Notes: generated by a model from the letters alone, not told the origin. A stretch of DNA of 64,000 bases from Actinacidiphila yanglinensis (GCF_900107965.1 NZ_FNVU01000004.1:310001-374000); one strand, 5' to 3'; positions 26,681-34,878 are shown, counted from the stretch's first letter. Numbers and translations are program-made.

Positions 26681-27346
26681 GTGCGGGAGAGGGTGATCGA
26701 CGTGCCGGAGGCGAAGCCGGTGGGGGCCGGGCCGACGGGGGTCGAGCCGGTGGGGGCCGAGTCGACGGGGACCGAACCGGCGAAGCCACTGCGGGCCGAC
26801 GCGCGGCGCAACCGGGACCGGCTGCTCCAGGTCGCGCGGGAGGCGTTCGCCGTCGAGGGGATCGCGGTGCCGCTCGACGTGATCGCCCGTCGCGCGGGCG
26901 TGGGCCCCGGCACCCTCTACCGGCACTTCCCCACCAAGGAAGCGCTGTTCGAGGCGGTCGTGCACGACCGGCTGCACCAGCTCATCCACCTCGCCCGGGA
27001 GTTGGGCGGGGACCCGGGGGGCGACCCCGGTGCGGCGCTGGGCACCTTCCTCGACCACCTGCTGCGCGAGGCCGCGCCCAAGCAGGACCTCGTCGACGCG
27101 CTGGTCGGCTCCGGCATCGACATCCAGGACGCGGTCCTCGCCACCGCCGCCGTCCTCCGCGACGAGATCGCCCTGCTGCTCAGCCGGGCGCAGGCCGCGG
27201 GCGCGGTCCGCGCCGACCTCACGCCCGCCGATCTGATGGCGCTGGTCTCCGCGTTCCTGCACGCGATGCGGCCACGCTCGGCCACCCCCGCCGACCCGGC
27301 CCGCCTGCTGTCGGTCCTGCTCGACGGGATGGCCCCCCGGCCCTGA
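26681..27346 (+). CDS. TetR-family transcriptional regulator
   Basis: 221 residues. After a Pro/Gly/Glu-rich tail of about 38 residues, the HTH reads RNRDRLLQVAREAFAVEGIAVPLDVIARRAGVGPGTLYRHFPTKEALFEAV, a textbook TetR N-terminus. The C-terminal ligand domain is unassigned. GTG starts at 26693 and 26702 are also in frame, so the exact N-terminus is uncertain. It is divergent from the SnoaL-like gene and probably represses it and itself. Confidence 0.9.
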   Translation: MRERVIDVPEAKPVGAGPTGVEPVGAESTGTEPAKPLRADARRNRDRLLQVAREAFAVEGIAVPLDVIARRAGVGPGTLYRHFPTKEALFEAVVHDRLHQLIHLARELGGDPGGDPGAALGTFLDHLLREAAPKQDLVDALVGSGIDIQDAVLATAAVLRDEIALLLSRAQAAGAVRADLTPADLMALVSAFLHAMRPRSATPADPARLLSVLLDGMAPRP

Positions 27347-27419
27347 ACCCCCGCATCCGAGCCAACGGTCGGGCGCTGAACCGCACTTCGGGAGCAGGTC
27401 CGGCGGGCGGGGCGGCGCC

Positions 27420-28025
27420 TCAGGTGTGCGCCTCGCCCCGGACCAGCGGGAGGAAGACGTCGTCGACGATCTCCGTGAGGGTGCGGTCGGTCAACGGCTC
27501 GCGGGTGAAGAGCAGTTCGTTGCGGAGCAGGTCCACCGCGACGGTGGTGACCCGGGGCGGCAGTTCGGCGGTCGGGATCTCCCCCCGCGCGGCGGCCCGC
27601 CGCAGCACCGACGCCATGACGTCGCCCATGATCGTGAACGCGTGGGTGTCGAGGTCGGCGGCCTCGGCCATCAGGCCGTGCAGCGTGTTGTTGCCGATGC
27701 TCCGCTGCCGGTCGACCATCGCGGCCAGGACGGCGAGCACGTCTCCGCGCAGGCCCCCCGTGTCGGGGACGCGGTCCGCGATCGAGCCGACGTTGTCCCG
27801 CATGGCGGCGACGACCAGGGCGGCGCGGTTCGGCCAGCGCCGATAGAGCACCTGCTTCCCGGTGTGCGCGCGGGCGGCCACGCCCTCCATCGTCAGACGG
27901 GCGTAGCCGACCTCGGCGAGCTCGGCCCACGCGGCATCGAGCAGCTCCGCCTCCAGTTCGGCGCCCCGCCGCCGGGTGGCGGCGGTCCGGCCGCCGCTGC
28001 TGGTGCCGCTGCCGTCGTCGCCCAC
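27420..28025 (-). CDS. TetR-family transcriptional regulator, probable repressor of the adjacent exporter
   Basis: 201 residues. The HTH lies in ELLDAAWAELAEVGYARLTMEGVAARAHTGKQVLYRRWPNRAALV; the C-terminal part resembles TetR_C regulators of efflux genes. GTG 28025 was chosen because AAGGGGG lies about 8-10 nt upstream; the open frame continues further but has no ribosome-binding site and would run through the operators. It is divergent from an MFS exporter with two matching palindromes between. Confidence 0.88.
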   Translation of the reverse strand: MGDDGSGTSSGGRTAATRRRGAELEAELLDAAWAELAEVGYARLTMEGVAARAHTGKQVLYRRWPNRAALVVAAMRDNVGSIADRVPDTGGLRGDVLAVLAAMVDRQRSIGNNTLHGLMAEAADLDTHAFTIMGDVMASVLRRAAARGEIPTAELPPRVTTVAVDLLRNELLFTREPLTDRTLTEIVDDVFLPLVRGEAHT

Positions 28026-28042
28026 GACTACCGCCCCCCTTG

Positions 28043-28102
28043 GAGACCTTGCGTCTCTTGTCCGGGCCAGTCTATCGTCGCCTTTAGAGACGCAACGTCT
28101 CT
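28043..28102. promoter_or_regulatory. two TetR-type operators between TetR and MFS genes
   Basis: AGAGACGCAACGTCTCT (28086-28102) has perfect 7-bp arms around CAA. A second copy, GAGACCTTGCGTCTC (28043-28057), has 5-bp arms and the same GCGTCTC half. The pair would block both divergent promoters. Confidence 0.75.
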
Positions 28103-28137
28103 TGCTGTCGGGACGGGGAAGGCAGGTGGGCGGTGCG

Positions 28138-29553
28138 ATGAGCACGGCCGGCGGAACGGCGGACCGCCGCAGCGACGCGAGCACCCCCGAGCGGGGGACG
28201 GACCGGGCCCTGCTCACCATCGCGCTGATCCTGGTCCTCGGCGCCCTCGCACCCCTGCTGGACAGCACGATCGTCAACGTCGCCCTGCACACCCTGGGTC
28301 ACGACCTCGGCGCGCCCGTCGCCACCATCCAGTGGGTCAGCACCGGCTACCTGCTCGCCGTCGCCCTGGCGATCCCCGCCGCCGGCTGGACCGCCGACCG
28401 GTTCGGCGCCCGCCGGATGTGGCTGGTCTCCCTGCTGCTCTTCCTGGCCGGGTCCCTGCTGTGCGGCGCCGCCTGGAACCTCGGCTCGCTCATCGCCTTC
28501 CGCGCGGTCCAGGGCGTCGGCGGCGGGCTGATGCTCCCGATCCTCCAGACCCTCCTCATGCGCGCCGCCGGCGGGCGCGCACTCGGCCGGCTGATGGCCG
28601 TCGTCACCCTGCCCGCGCTGGCCGGGCCGATCCTCGGCCCGGTCGCCGGCGGCCTCATCGTCGGCCACCTCGACTGGCGCTGGATCTTCCTCGTCAACCC
28701 GCCGATCTGCCTCGCGGCCTTCCATCTCGCCCGGCGCCATCTGCCCGCCGACCCGCCGGGCCGCGCCCCGCACCTGGACGTCACCGGGTTGTCGCTGCTC
28801 TCGCCCGGCCTGGCCGCCCTCGTCTACGCGCTCGCCACCGCGGGCACCGGCGGCCCCGCCCGGCCCCGGGTCCTGCTGCCATTCGCGCTCGGCGCCGCCC
28901 TGCTGTGCGGGTTCGCCGTCCACGCGCTCCGCACCCGCCCTCCCCGGCGGCCCCTCCTCGACCTGCGCCTCTTCCGCTCGCGCGGCTTCAGCGCCTCCGC
29001 CGTGCTGCTCTTCCTCTCCGGGTTCGCCCTCTTCGGCTCGATGCTGCTGCTCCCGCTCTACTACCAGCAAGTGCGCGGCGCCTCCGTCGTGACCGCCGGG
29101 CTGCTGCTCGTCCCGCAGGGCATCGGCAGCCTGCTCGCCCGGCCCGCCGGCGGCCTCGCCGACCGGATCGGGCCGAGGCCGGTCGTCCTGACCGGCTGCG
29201 CGCTCACCGCCCTCGGCACGCTTCCCTTCGCGCTCCCGCTGCACCACCCCTCCGCCCTGCTGCTCGGCGCCGCGCTCGTGGTCCGCGGGTTCGGGCTCAG
29301 CGCCGCCAACATCGCGATCATGCTCGGCGCGTACCGGGGGATCGGCCGGGAAGAGGTGCCGCATGCCAGCGTGCTCACGCGGATCGCGCAGCAACTCGGC
29401 GGTTCCTTCGGGGCGGCCCTGCTCGCCGTCCTCCTCCAGCACGCCCTGCACACCCACGCACCGACCGAGGCGTACGCCCTGACCTTCGCGGTCGCGCTCG
29501 GCCTCACGGCCGCCTCCGCCGTACCCGCGCTGTTCCTGCCGCGCGAGGGGTGA
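28138..29553 (+). CDS. MFS drug exporter, DHA2-like
   Basis: 471 residues, about 12-14 TM segments. The family motifs LDSTIVNVALHTL (motif D1), GWTADRFGARRMW (motif A) and the glycine-rich ALAGPILGPVAGGLI (motif C, an antiporter signature) indicate a proton-driven exporter. It is divergent from a TetR repressor with paired operators, the standard layout for inducible efflux. ATG 28138 is 10-20 nt downstream of a purine-rich GGAAGGCAGG. Substrate unknown. Confidence 0.9.
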   Translation: MSTAGGTADRRSDASTPERGTDRALLTIALILVLGALAPLLDSTIVNVALHTLGHDLGAPVATIQWVSTGYLLAVALAIPAAGWTADRFGARRMWLVSLLLFLAGSLLCGAAWNLGSLIAFRAVQGVGGGLMLPILQTLLMRAAGGRALGRLMAVVTLPALAGPILGPVAGGLIVGHLDWRWIFLVNPPICLAAFHLARRHLPADPPGRAPHLDVTGLSLLSPGLAALVYALATAGTGGPARPRVLLPFALGAALLCGFAVHALRTRPPRRPLLDLRLFRSRGFSASAVLLFLSGFALFGSMLLLPLYYQQVRGASVVTAGLLLVPQGIGSLLARPAGGLADRIGPRPVVLTGCALTALGTLPFALPLHHPSALLLGAALVVRGFGLSAANIAIMLGAYRGIGREEVPHASVLTRIAQQLGGSFGAALLAVLLQHALHTHAPTEAYALTFAVALGLTAASAVPALFLPREG

Positions 29554-29570
29554 GCTGCCAGGCGGCCCTG

Positions 29571-30995
29571 TCAGCCGCCGATCGCGTCCAGCTGGTCGAG
29601 GAACCAGCGGCTCGGCGGGAGGGCGGTGGCCGCGGCGGCGAGGCGCTTCGTCCGGTCCGCGCGCTCCGCCTCGGGCAGGGTCAGCGCGAGGTTGAGCGCG
29701 ACGGCCGTGGCGCGGATGTCGTACGGATTGACGGTGAACGCGTCGTCCCCCAGTTCCTCGAAGGCGCCCGCCTCGCGGGACAGGACCAGCGCCACCCCCT
29801 GGTCCGAGACGACCGGGACCTCCTTGGCGACCAGGTTCATCCCGTCCCGGATCGGGTTGACCAGGGCCACGTCGGCCAGGCGGTACGCCGCGAGCGAGCG
29901 GGCGAAGTCGTCGTCGACCTTGAGGATGACCGGCGTCCAGCCGTCGGTGCCGAACTCCTCGTTGATCGCCGTCGCGACCCGGGACACCTCCGCGGTGTAC
30001 TCCCGGTAGATCGCCAGGTCCTGGCGCGAGGGGTAGGCGAAGGCCACGTGCACGACGCGCTCGCGCCATCCCGGGTGGTCGGTGAGGAGCTGCCGGTAGG
30101 CGTGCAGCCCGCGCACGATGTTCTTGGACAGCTCGGTCCGGTCCACCCGCACGATCAGCCGGCGCCCCGGCCCGGCCTCCGCCCGCAGCGCGGCCATCCG
30201 CTCCTCGACGTCCGGGCGCTGCGACCGCTCGCGCAGGAACGCCCCGTCGGCGCCGAGCCCGTGCACGCCGAGCCGGGTGGTCCGGCCCCGGTACGTGACG
30301 GAGCCGCCGTCGGCGGCGACCTCGGCGCCCAGCACGTCGGCGCAGCACGCCGCGAACGCGCCGGCCCAGCGGCGGGTGAGGAACGCGGCGCGGTCGGCAC
30401 CGAGGATGCCTTCGAGGAGCGGCCGCGCCACGTCGTCCGGCAGCAGCCGGAAGTAGTCGGGCGGCGCCCACGGGGTGTGCGAGAAGTGGCCGATCCGCAG
30501 GTCGGGGCGGCGCTCGCGGAGCAGCCCGGGCACCAGCGCGAGGTGGTAGTCCTGCACCAGGACCGCGGCGCCCTCGGCGGCCTCCTGCGCGAGCGCGTCG
30601 GCGAACGCCTGGTTGTACGCCTCGTAGGCGGCCCACTGGTCGCGGAAGGTCTCGTCGAAGACCGGCTCGAACGGGGTCTGGTAGAGCAGGTGGTGCACGA
30701 ACCACAGCACCGAGTTCGCGATGTCGTTGTACGCCGCGTGGAAGACGTCGGGATCGATCGCGATCATCCGCACGCCGGGCTCGGCGACGCCCTGCCGCAC
30801 CGCCTCACGGTCGCCGTCCGAGAGGGCGGCGCACACCCACACGGAGCCTGCGTCCGGGCCGATCGCACTCAGCCCGGAGACGACGCCGCCGCCTCCGCGC
30901 CGGCTGGTCAGGGTGCCGTCCGATGCGACGGTGTACGAGACCGGGCCGCGGTTCGAGGCGACCAGGATCGGGGCCCCCTGCGAAGATCCCTCCAT
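29571..30995 (-). CDS. otsA: alpha,alpha-trehalose-phosphate synthase
   Basis: GT20 glycosyltransferase joining a nucleotide-activated glucose to glucose 6-phosphate. The N-terminal VASNRGPVSY (sugar-phosphate loop), VQDYHLALVPGLLRERRPDLRIGHFSHTPW, VDRTELSKNIVRGLHAYRQLL (phosphate-binding Arg and Lys) and the C-terminal PIRDGMNLVAKE and SREAGAFEELG are all present; 474 residues. It converges on the MFS gene. With otsB it provides complete trehalose synthesis from this region. Confidence 0.95.
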   Translation of the reverse strand: MEGSSQGAPILVASNRGPVSYTVASDGTLTSRRGGGGVVSGLSAIGPDAGSVWVCAALSDGDREAVRQGVAEPGVRMIAIDPDVFHAAYNDIANSVLWFVHHLLYQTPFEPVFDETFRDQWAAYEAYNQAFADALAQEAAEGAAVLVQDYHLALVPGLLRERRPDLRIGHFSHTPWAPPDYFRLLPDDVARPLLEGILGADRAAFLTRRWAGAFAACCADVLGAEVAADGGSVTYRGRTTRLGVHGLGADGAFLRERSQRPDVEERMAALRAEAGPGRRLIVRVDRTELSKNIVRGLHAYRQLLTDHPGWRERVVHVAFAYPSRQDLAIYREYTAEVSRVATAINEEFGTDGWTPVILKVDDDFARSLAAYRLADVALVNPIRDGMNLVAKEVPVVSDQGVALVLSREAGAFEELGDDAFTVNPYDIRATAVALNLALTLPEAERADRTKRLAAAATALPPSRWFLDQLDAIGG

Positions 30996-31032
30996 GCGGC
31001 GAGCCTAGCCATTTGCTGCGCGGCTCAAACCC

Positions 31033-31226
31033 GGACCCCCCGGGGTGGGTGGGTGCTGCCGGTCGCGGGACCACCTGTCGGTGGTGGGTTGCTCGCGCAG
31101 TTCTCCCCCAGCCTGGCGGCTGGGTGGGGGCGCCCCCGGCGAAGCCAGGCCGGGGGCGCGGGGAACTGCGCGGGCAACCACAGCGGACCGCGAGGTCCCG
31201 CAACACCGCGGACGGGGCAGGCGGGA
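31033..31226. repeat. intergenic inverted-repeat element, copy 2
   Basis: Lies between the otsA start and the gpgS stop. The 5' arm (GGACCACCTGTCGGTGG... to the degenerate GTTCTCCCCCAGCC) faces a 3' arm with GGGGGCGCGGGGAACTGCGC at about 31152-31171 and GGACCGCGAGGTCCCG. It is shorter and more diverged than the copies at 38.3 and 41.2 kb. Confidence 0.7.
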
Positions 31227-31230
31227 GGGT

Positions 31231-32196
31231 TTACGCGGCGGGACGGGAGAGGTACTCGGGGATCGCGGACATCGGGGGCCGTTCCTCCGTGTCGACGGGG
31301 TGGGTGCTGGGGACGAAACCGGCTTCGCCGCGGTCGAACTGGGTGAGGCGGGGCCGGACGAGGTGGCCGCGGGCGAGCCGGGACTGGGCGGTGCGGTAGA
31401 TCGCCGCGGCCATCCGGCCGAGCGCCTGGCCGTCCTGGTGCCGGTGGTGCCGCACGCCGACGTCGACCTGCGCGAGGGCGTCGAGGCCGACCAGGCCCAA
31501 CGCGTCGATGAGCATGCCGAGTTCGACCCCGTAACCCACCGGGAAGGGCAGCCGTTCGAGCAGGGAGCGGCGGGCCGCGTACTCCCCGCCGAGCGGCTGG
31601 ACGAAGCCGGCCAGCTGCGGCCAGTGCATGTTGAGCAGCGGGCGGGCGACGAGTTCGGTGACGCGCCCGCCGCCCGCGGGCAGCACGGTGCCGCCGGTCT
31701 CCAGCGGCCGGTCGTACATCGCCTTGACCAGCTGCACCTCGGGATCGGTGAGCAGCGGACCGACGATCCCGGAGACGAAGGACGTGTCGAACTCGCGCAG
31801 GTCCGCGTCGACGAAGCAGACGATCTCGCCGCCGGTCACCAGCAGCGAGCGCCACAGCACCTCGCCCTTGCCGGGCAGCGAGGGCAGCCGCGGCAGGATC
31901 GTGTCCCGGTCGACCACGCGGGCGCCGGCCCGGGCGGCCAGCTCGGCGGTGCGGTCGGTGGAGCCGGAGTCGACCACGACCACCTCGTCCACCAGCGGAG
32001 ACGCCTCGCACATCAGGTCCCGGCGGATCGCCGCCACGATGTCCCCGACGGTGGCCTCCTCGTCCAGCGCGGGCAGGACCACGCTGACCGTGCCCTGCGC
32101 GCCGGCCGCGCGCTTCGCGGCGAGCAGCCGGTCCAGCGGCCGGTCCGCGGCCGACCAGGACCGGGTGTGCAGCCAGTGCTCCACCTCGTCGAGCAC
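31231..32196 (-). CDS. gpgS: glucosyl-3-phosphoglycerate synthase
   Basis: GT81/GT-A enzyme transferring glucose from a nucleotide sugar to 3-phosphoglycerate, the first step to glucosylglycerate. 321 residues. SVVLPALDEEATVGDIV opens the GT-A fold, VVDSGSTDRTAELA follows, VCFVDADLREFD contains the metal-binding DAD, and FVQPLGGEYAARRSLLERLPFPVGYGVELGMLIDA is characteristic of GpgS. GTG 32196 follows GGAGGA and GAGAGG; the longer open frame lacks a site. Proximity to otsA/otsB suggests a shared osmolyte role. Confidence 0.9.
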   Translation of the reverse strand: MLDEVEHWLHTRSWSAADRPLDRLLAAKRAAGAQGTVSVVLPALDEEATVGDIVAAIRRDLMCEASPLVDEVVVVDSGSTDRTAELAARAGARVVDRDTILPRLPSLPGKGEVLWRSLLVTGGEIVCFVDADLREFDTSFVSGIVGPLLTDPEVQLVKAMYDRPLETGGTVLPAGGGRVTELVARPLLNMHWPQLAGFVQPLGGEYAARRSLLERLPFPVGYGVELGMLIDALGLVGLDALAQVDVGVRHHRHQDGQALGRMAAAIYRTAQSRLARGHLVRPRLTQFDRGEAGFVPSTHPVDTEERPPMSAIPEYLSRPAA

Positions 32197-32382
32197 GTGC
32201 GTCCTCTCCTCCGCGCCGACCCGCTGTCCGGCGTGCGATCCATCTCGCGGTGCGGACGACTCTCTGCACCGCCGCCCGTGTCGGTTACAGTCTTGAACAA
32301 CGCGTGAGCCCACCGCATGCCGGGGGTGCCGCGCGGGACAAACGCGCCGGGTGCGGTCCGCACCGACCCGGTCGCCATACCG
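32197..32382. other. divergent promoter region between gpgS and the thrC riboswitch
   Basis: No gene. It must hold the gpgS promoter (minus strand) and the start of the thrC leader. A hairpin GTGCGGTCCGCAC lies near 32351-32363. I could not choose -35/-10 boxes with confidence; CATACC near 32377 is a weak -10 candidate for thrC. Confidence 0.4.
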
Positions 32383-32510
32383 CTCATCCAGAGGGGCAGA
32401 GGGAACGGCCCGTTGAAGCCCCGGCAACCCTCCCGCCGACCGCGAGGTCACGCACGGTGGGGAAGGTGCCAATTCCGTCTCGTGGCGCGCCCGCGTCCGA
32501 GGAAGATGAG
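32383..32510 (+). ncRNA. SAM riboswitch (S-box superfamily) in the thrC-cysO leader
   Basis: The core GGCAGAGGGAACGGCCCGTTG, followed by GAAGCCCCGGCAACC and, after a variable stem, GGTGCCAATTCC, matches the S-box/SAM-I (or related SAM-IV) conserved core. CTCATC (32383-32388) can pair with GATGAG (32505-32510) as the closing P1 stem. GATGAG overlaps GAGGAG, the Shine-Dalgarno region of thrC (ATG 32531), so SAM binding would hide the ribosome-binding site. There is no clear terminator, which favours translational control. Confidence 0.87.
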
Positions 32511-32530
32511 GAGAAAGGGCCTCGCCTGCC

Positions 32531-33829
32531 ATGGCTGTGCAAACCACCGCAAGCACCACCGACTCCGCCTCCGGCGCCCCCGCCCCCTTCGGGCCGGCCG
32601 CGGCACTGTCCTGCCGGGAGTGCGGCACCCGCTACCCGCTGAGCCCGGTCTTCGCGTGCCTGGAGTGTTTCGGGCCGCTCGAAGTGGCGTACGACCTGCC
32701 GACCGGTGACCCCGAGGCGCTGCGCGCCCGGATCGAGGCCGGCCCGACCAACATCTGGCGCTACGCCCCGCTGCTGCCGGTGCCCGCCGACGTCGCCACC
32801 AAGCCGAACATCAACCCCGGCTGGACCAAGCTCGTCAAGGCCGACAACCTTGCCCGCGAACTGGGCATCACCGGCGGACTGCACGTCAAGGACGACTCCG
32901 GCAACCCCACCCACTCCTTCAAGGACCGGGTGGTCGCGATCGCGCTGGAGGCGGCCCGCACCTTCGGCCTCACCACGCTGTCGTGCTCCTCCACCGGCAA
33001 CCTGGCCGGCGCGGTCGGCGCCGCCGCCTCCCGGGCCGGGCTGCGCTCGTGCGTGTTCATCCCGCACGACCTGGAGGCCGGCAAGGTCGTGATGGCCGCG
33101 GTCTACGGCGGTGAACTGGTCGGCATCGAGGGCTCGTACGACGACGTGAACCGCTTCTGCTCCGAGCTGATCGGCGACCCGATCGGCGAGGGCTGGGGCT
33201 TCGTGAACGTCAACCTGCGGCCGTACTACGGCGAGGGTTCCAAGACGCTCGCGTACGAGATCGCCGAGCAGCTCGGCTGGCGGCTGCCGGACAACCTGGT
33301 CATCCCGATCGCGTCCGGCTCCCAGCTCACCAAGATCGACAAGGGTCTGAAGGAGCTCATCGCGCTCGGCCTGGTCGAGGACAAGCCGTACAAGATCTAC
33401 GGTGCCCAGGCCGAGGGATGCTCGCCGGTGTCGGCGGCCTTCAAGGCCGGGCACGACGTGGTCCGGCCGGTGAAGCCGGACACCATCGCCAAGTCGCTGG
33501 CGATCGGCAACCCGGCGGACGGCCCCTACGTGCTGGACATCGCCCGCCGCACCGGGGGCGCCGTCGAGGACGTGAACGACGAGCAGATCGTGGACGCGAT
33601 CAAGCTGCTCGCGCGGACCGAGGGCATCTTCGCGGAGACCGCGGGCGGGGTGACCGTCGGCGTGCTGAAGAAGCTGATCGAGTCCGGGCAACTCGACCCG
33701 GCCGCCGAGACCGTCGTACTCAACACCGGCGACGGACTGAAGACCTTGGACGCGGTGGCGCCGACCACCGGACCGACCGCGACCATCCGCCCGACCCTTG
33801 CCGCGTTCCGAGAGGCTGGCCTCGCATGA
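32531..33829 (+). CDS. thrC: threonine synthase
   Basis: PLP enzyme converting O-phosphohomoserine to threonine. 432 residues. The N-terminus holds a zinc-ribbon-like C28, C31, C43, C46 set; the PLP lysine is K131 in NPTHSFKDRVV; SCSSTGNLAGAVGAAASRAG and the glycine loop IPIASGSQLTKI follow. The class fits bacterial type I-like ThrC with Zn ribbon. It is headed by a SAM riboswitch and overlaps cysO by 4 nt (ATGA). Because threonine and methionine branch at phosphohomoserine, SAM control of thrC is logical but unusual compared with metabolic genes for methionine. Confidence 0.95.
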   Translation: MAVQTTASTTDSASGAPAPFGPAAALSCRECGTRYPLSPVFACLECFGPLEVAYDLPTGDPEALRARIEAGPTNIWRYAPLLPVPADVATKPNINPGWTKLVKADNLARELGITGGLHVKDDSGNPTHSFKDRVVAIALEAARTFGLTTLSCSSTGNLAGAVGAAASRAGLRSCVFIPHDLEAGKVVMAAVYGGELVGIEGSYDDVNRFCSELIGDPIGEGWGFVNVNLRPYYGEGSKTLAYEIAEQLGWRLPDNLVIPIASGSQLTKIDKGLKELIALGLVEDKPYKIYGAQAEGCSPVSAAFKAGHDVVRPVKPDTIAKSLAIGNPADGPYVLDIARRTGGAVEDVNDEQIVDAIKLLARTEGIFAETAGGVTVGVLKKLIESGQLDPAAETVVLNTGDGLKTLDAVAPTTGPTATIRPTLAAFREAGLA

Positions 33830-34101
33830 GTGCTTCCGTACGTATCCCCACCATTCTCCGCACCTACACCGGCGGACAGGCCGAGGTGCCTGCCGAGGGT
33901 TCCACCCTCGCCGAGGTGATCGACTCGCTGGAACGCGCGCACAAGGGTATTTCGGCGCGGGTACTCGATGACGCCGGAAAGCTGCGACGTTTTGTGAACG
34001 TGTATGTCAACGACGACGACGTGCGATTTTCCCAAGGGCTGGAGACGGCCGTGCCGGATGGCGCGAGTGTCTCGATCATTCCCGCCGTGGCCGGTGGCTG
34101 A
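33826..34101 (+). CDS. cysO: CysO-like sulfur carrier protein (ThiS/MoaD fold)
   Basis: 91 residues of ubiquitin-like beta-grasp fold ending in the required Gly-Gly (IPAVAGG). IPTILRxxTGGQ, LRRFVNVYVNDDDVRFS and LETAVPDGASVSIIPAVAGG resemble mycobacterial CysO closely (from memory). As a thiocarboxylate, CysO donates sulfur to O-phosphoserine via CysM, and Mec releases cysteine. Neither mec nor cysM is next door; instead the gene overlaps thrC and shares its SAM riboswitch. A MoaD role is less likely given this similarity. Confidence 0.88.
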   Translation: MSASVRIPTILRTYTGGQAEVPAEGSTLAEVIDSLERAHKGISARVLDDAGKLRRFVNVYVNDDDVRFSQGLETAVPDGASVSIIPAVAGG

Positions 34102-34128
34102 ACCTCCTCGCGGCAACTGAACCCGCCG

Positions 34129-34206
34129 CCGCCCGGCCGTAGTTGGGCCGGGCGGTGCGGGTTCTGGCGATTTGTGCCCCGTTCACCCCTTCGGGTGGAC
34201 GGGGCA
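34129..34206 (+). terminator. two stem-loops after thrC-cysO
   Basis: First: CCGCCCGGCC (34129-34138) with GGCCGGGCGG (34146-34155), 10 perfect pairs, 7-nt loop. Second: a 14-bp stem (34175-34188 with 34193-34206, one G-T pair) and a CTTC loop. Both lack T-runs. Together they should end the thrC-cysO transcript. Confidence 0.75.
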
Positions 34207-34592
34207 TCCGTGTGCCGGGGCAGTAGTTGAAGAGTTGTACAGTTGCCGGAGGCAATCGCGCGGCGGACGTACGCCGATCGCACGCCGGTCCGGCGATTTA
34301 TCGCCAAATTCACGAACGAATTCTCCGCTTCGCCCTTTATGTCCGGCCCGAATTGCCCGGGCTTATCGTTTTTTCTCGGACTATTTCCGATGGGTCGTGC
34401 CAAGAATTCTCGTCCGATTGACCTGTTGCAGACGGCATCCGTGCAGATACATTCAGCCGCGGTCGACGCGTTCCGGCGCACGCCCCCCAGAGGCCCCACC
34501 GCCCGGCGGTAAGGGGTCCACGGACGGGTGAGGTCTGACCCGGGCCCGTGAAGTGCGGGGCCGCGACAGGGCCAGCAATAGGGGAGTTAGGA
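34207..34592 (+). other. long, lower-GC leader region upstream of the cold-shock gene
   Basis: No convincing gene: short open frames exist in several phases, but their products resemble nothing I know. GC falls to roughly half by eye over about 34285-34440. A -10-like TACAGT (34238-34243) would give a 5' UTR of about 340 nt. GGCGA-TTTA-TCGCC (34292-34305) is one of several potential stems. Cold-shock mRNAs often have long structured leaders. Confidence 0.45.
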
Positions 34593-34796
34593 ATGGCTCA
34601 GGGCACCGTCAAGTGGTTCAACGCGGAGAAGGGCTACGGCTTCATCGCGGTCGACGGTGGTGCGGATGTCTTCGTCCACTACAGCGCGATTCAAATGGAC
34701 GGGTACCGCACCCTCGAAGAAGGCCAGCGGGTCGAGTTCGAGATCTCGCAGGGTCAGAAGGGGCCGCAGGCGGACATGGTCCGTCTCGCCGGCTGA
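34593..34796 (+). CDS. cold-shock protein (CspA family)
   Basis: 67-residue nucleic-acid chaperone. Both RNA-binding motifs are visible: KGYGFIA (RNP1) and VFVHYSAI (RNP2), after [15 protein letters not shown] 34593 follows GGGGAG at 34581-34586. It stands between thrC-cysO and groEL with its own terminator, so it is probably monocistronic. This family, represented by ScoF-type proteins in streptomycetes, is not necessarily cold-inducible. Confidence 0.95.
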   Translation: MAQGTVKWFNAEKGYGFIAVDGGADVFVHYSAIQMDGYRTLEEGQRVEFEISQGQKGPQADMVRLAG

Positions 34797-34838
34797 CTTC
34801 ACGGCGCGTTCGGCCATCGACGCGACCTTTCACACGGA

Positions 34839-34878
34839 GGAGCCGCATCCCCACGGGGGTGCGGCTCCCTCGTTTTCC
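34839..34878 (+). terminator. intrinsic terminator of the cold-shock gene
   Basis: GGAGCCGCATCCCC (34839-34852) pairs with the G-rich arm 34855-34868 (one G-T pair), followed by CTCGTTTT. This is the only stem in the window with a recognisable T-run. Confidence 0.8.

Noticed and set aside
27426-31346. A very long plus-strand open frame (about 1,300 codons)
   Set aside because: It runs antisense to the TetR, otsA and gpgS genes and through the MFS gene in another phase. It is the expected by-product of G/C third positions, has an Arg/Gly/Pro-rich product, and no domain.
34227-34531. Small open frames before the cold-shock gene
   Set aside because: Several phases are open for 60-120 codons, but none has a ribosome-binding site plus a recognisable product. 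Treated as a leader region.
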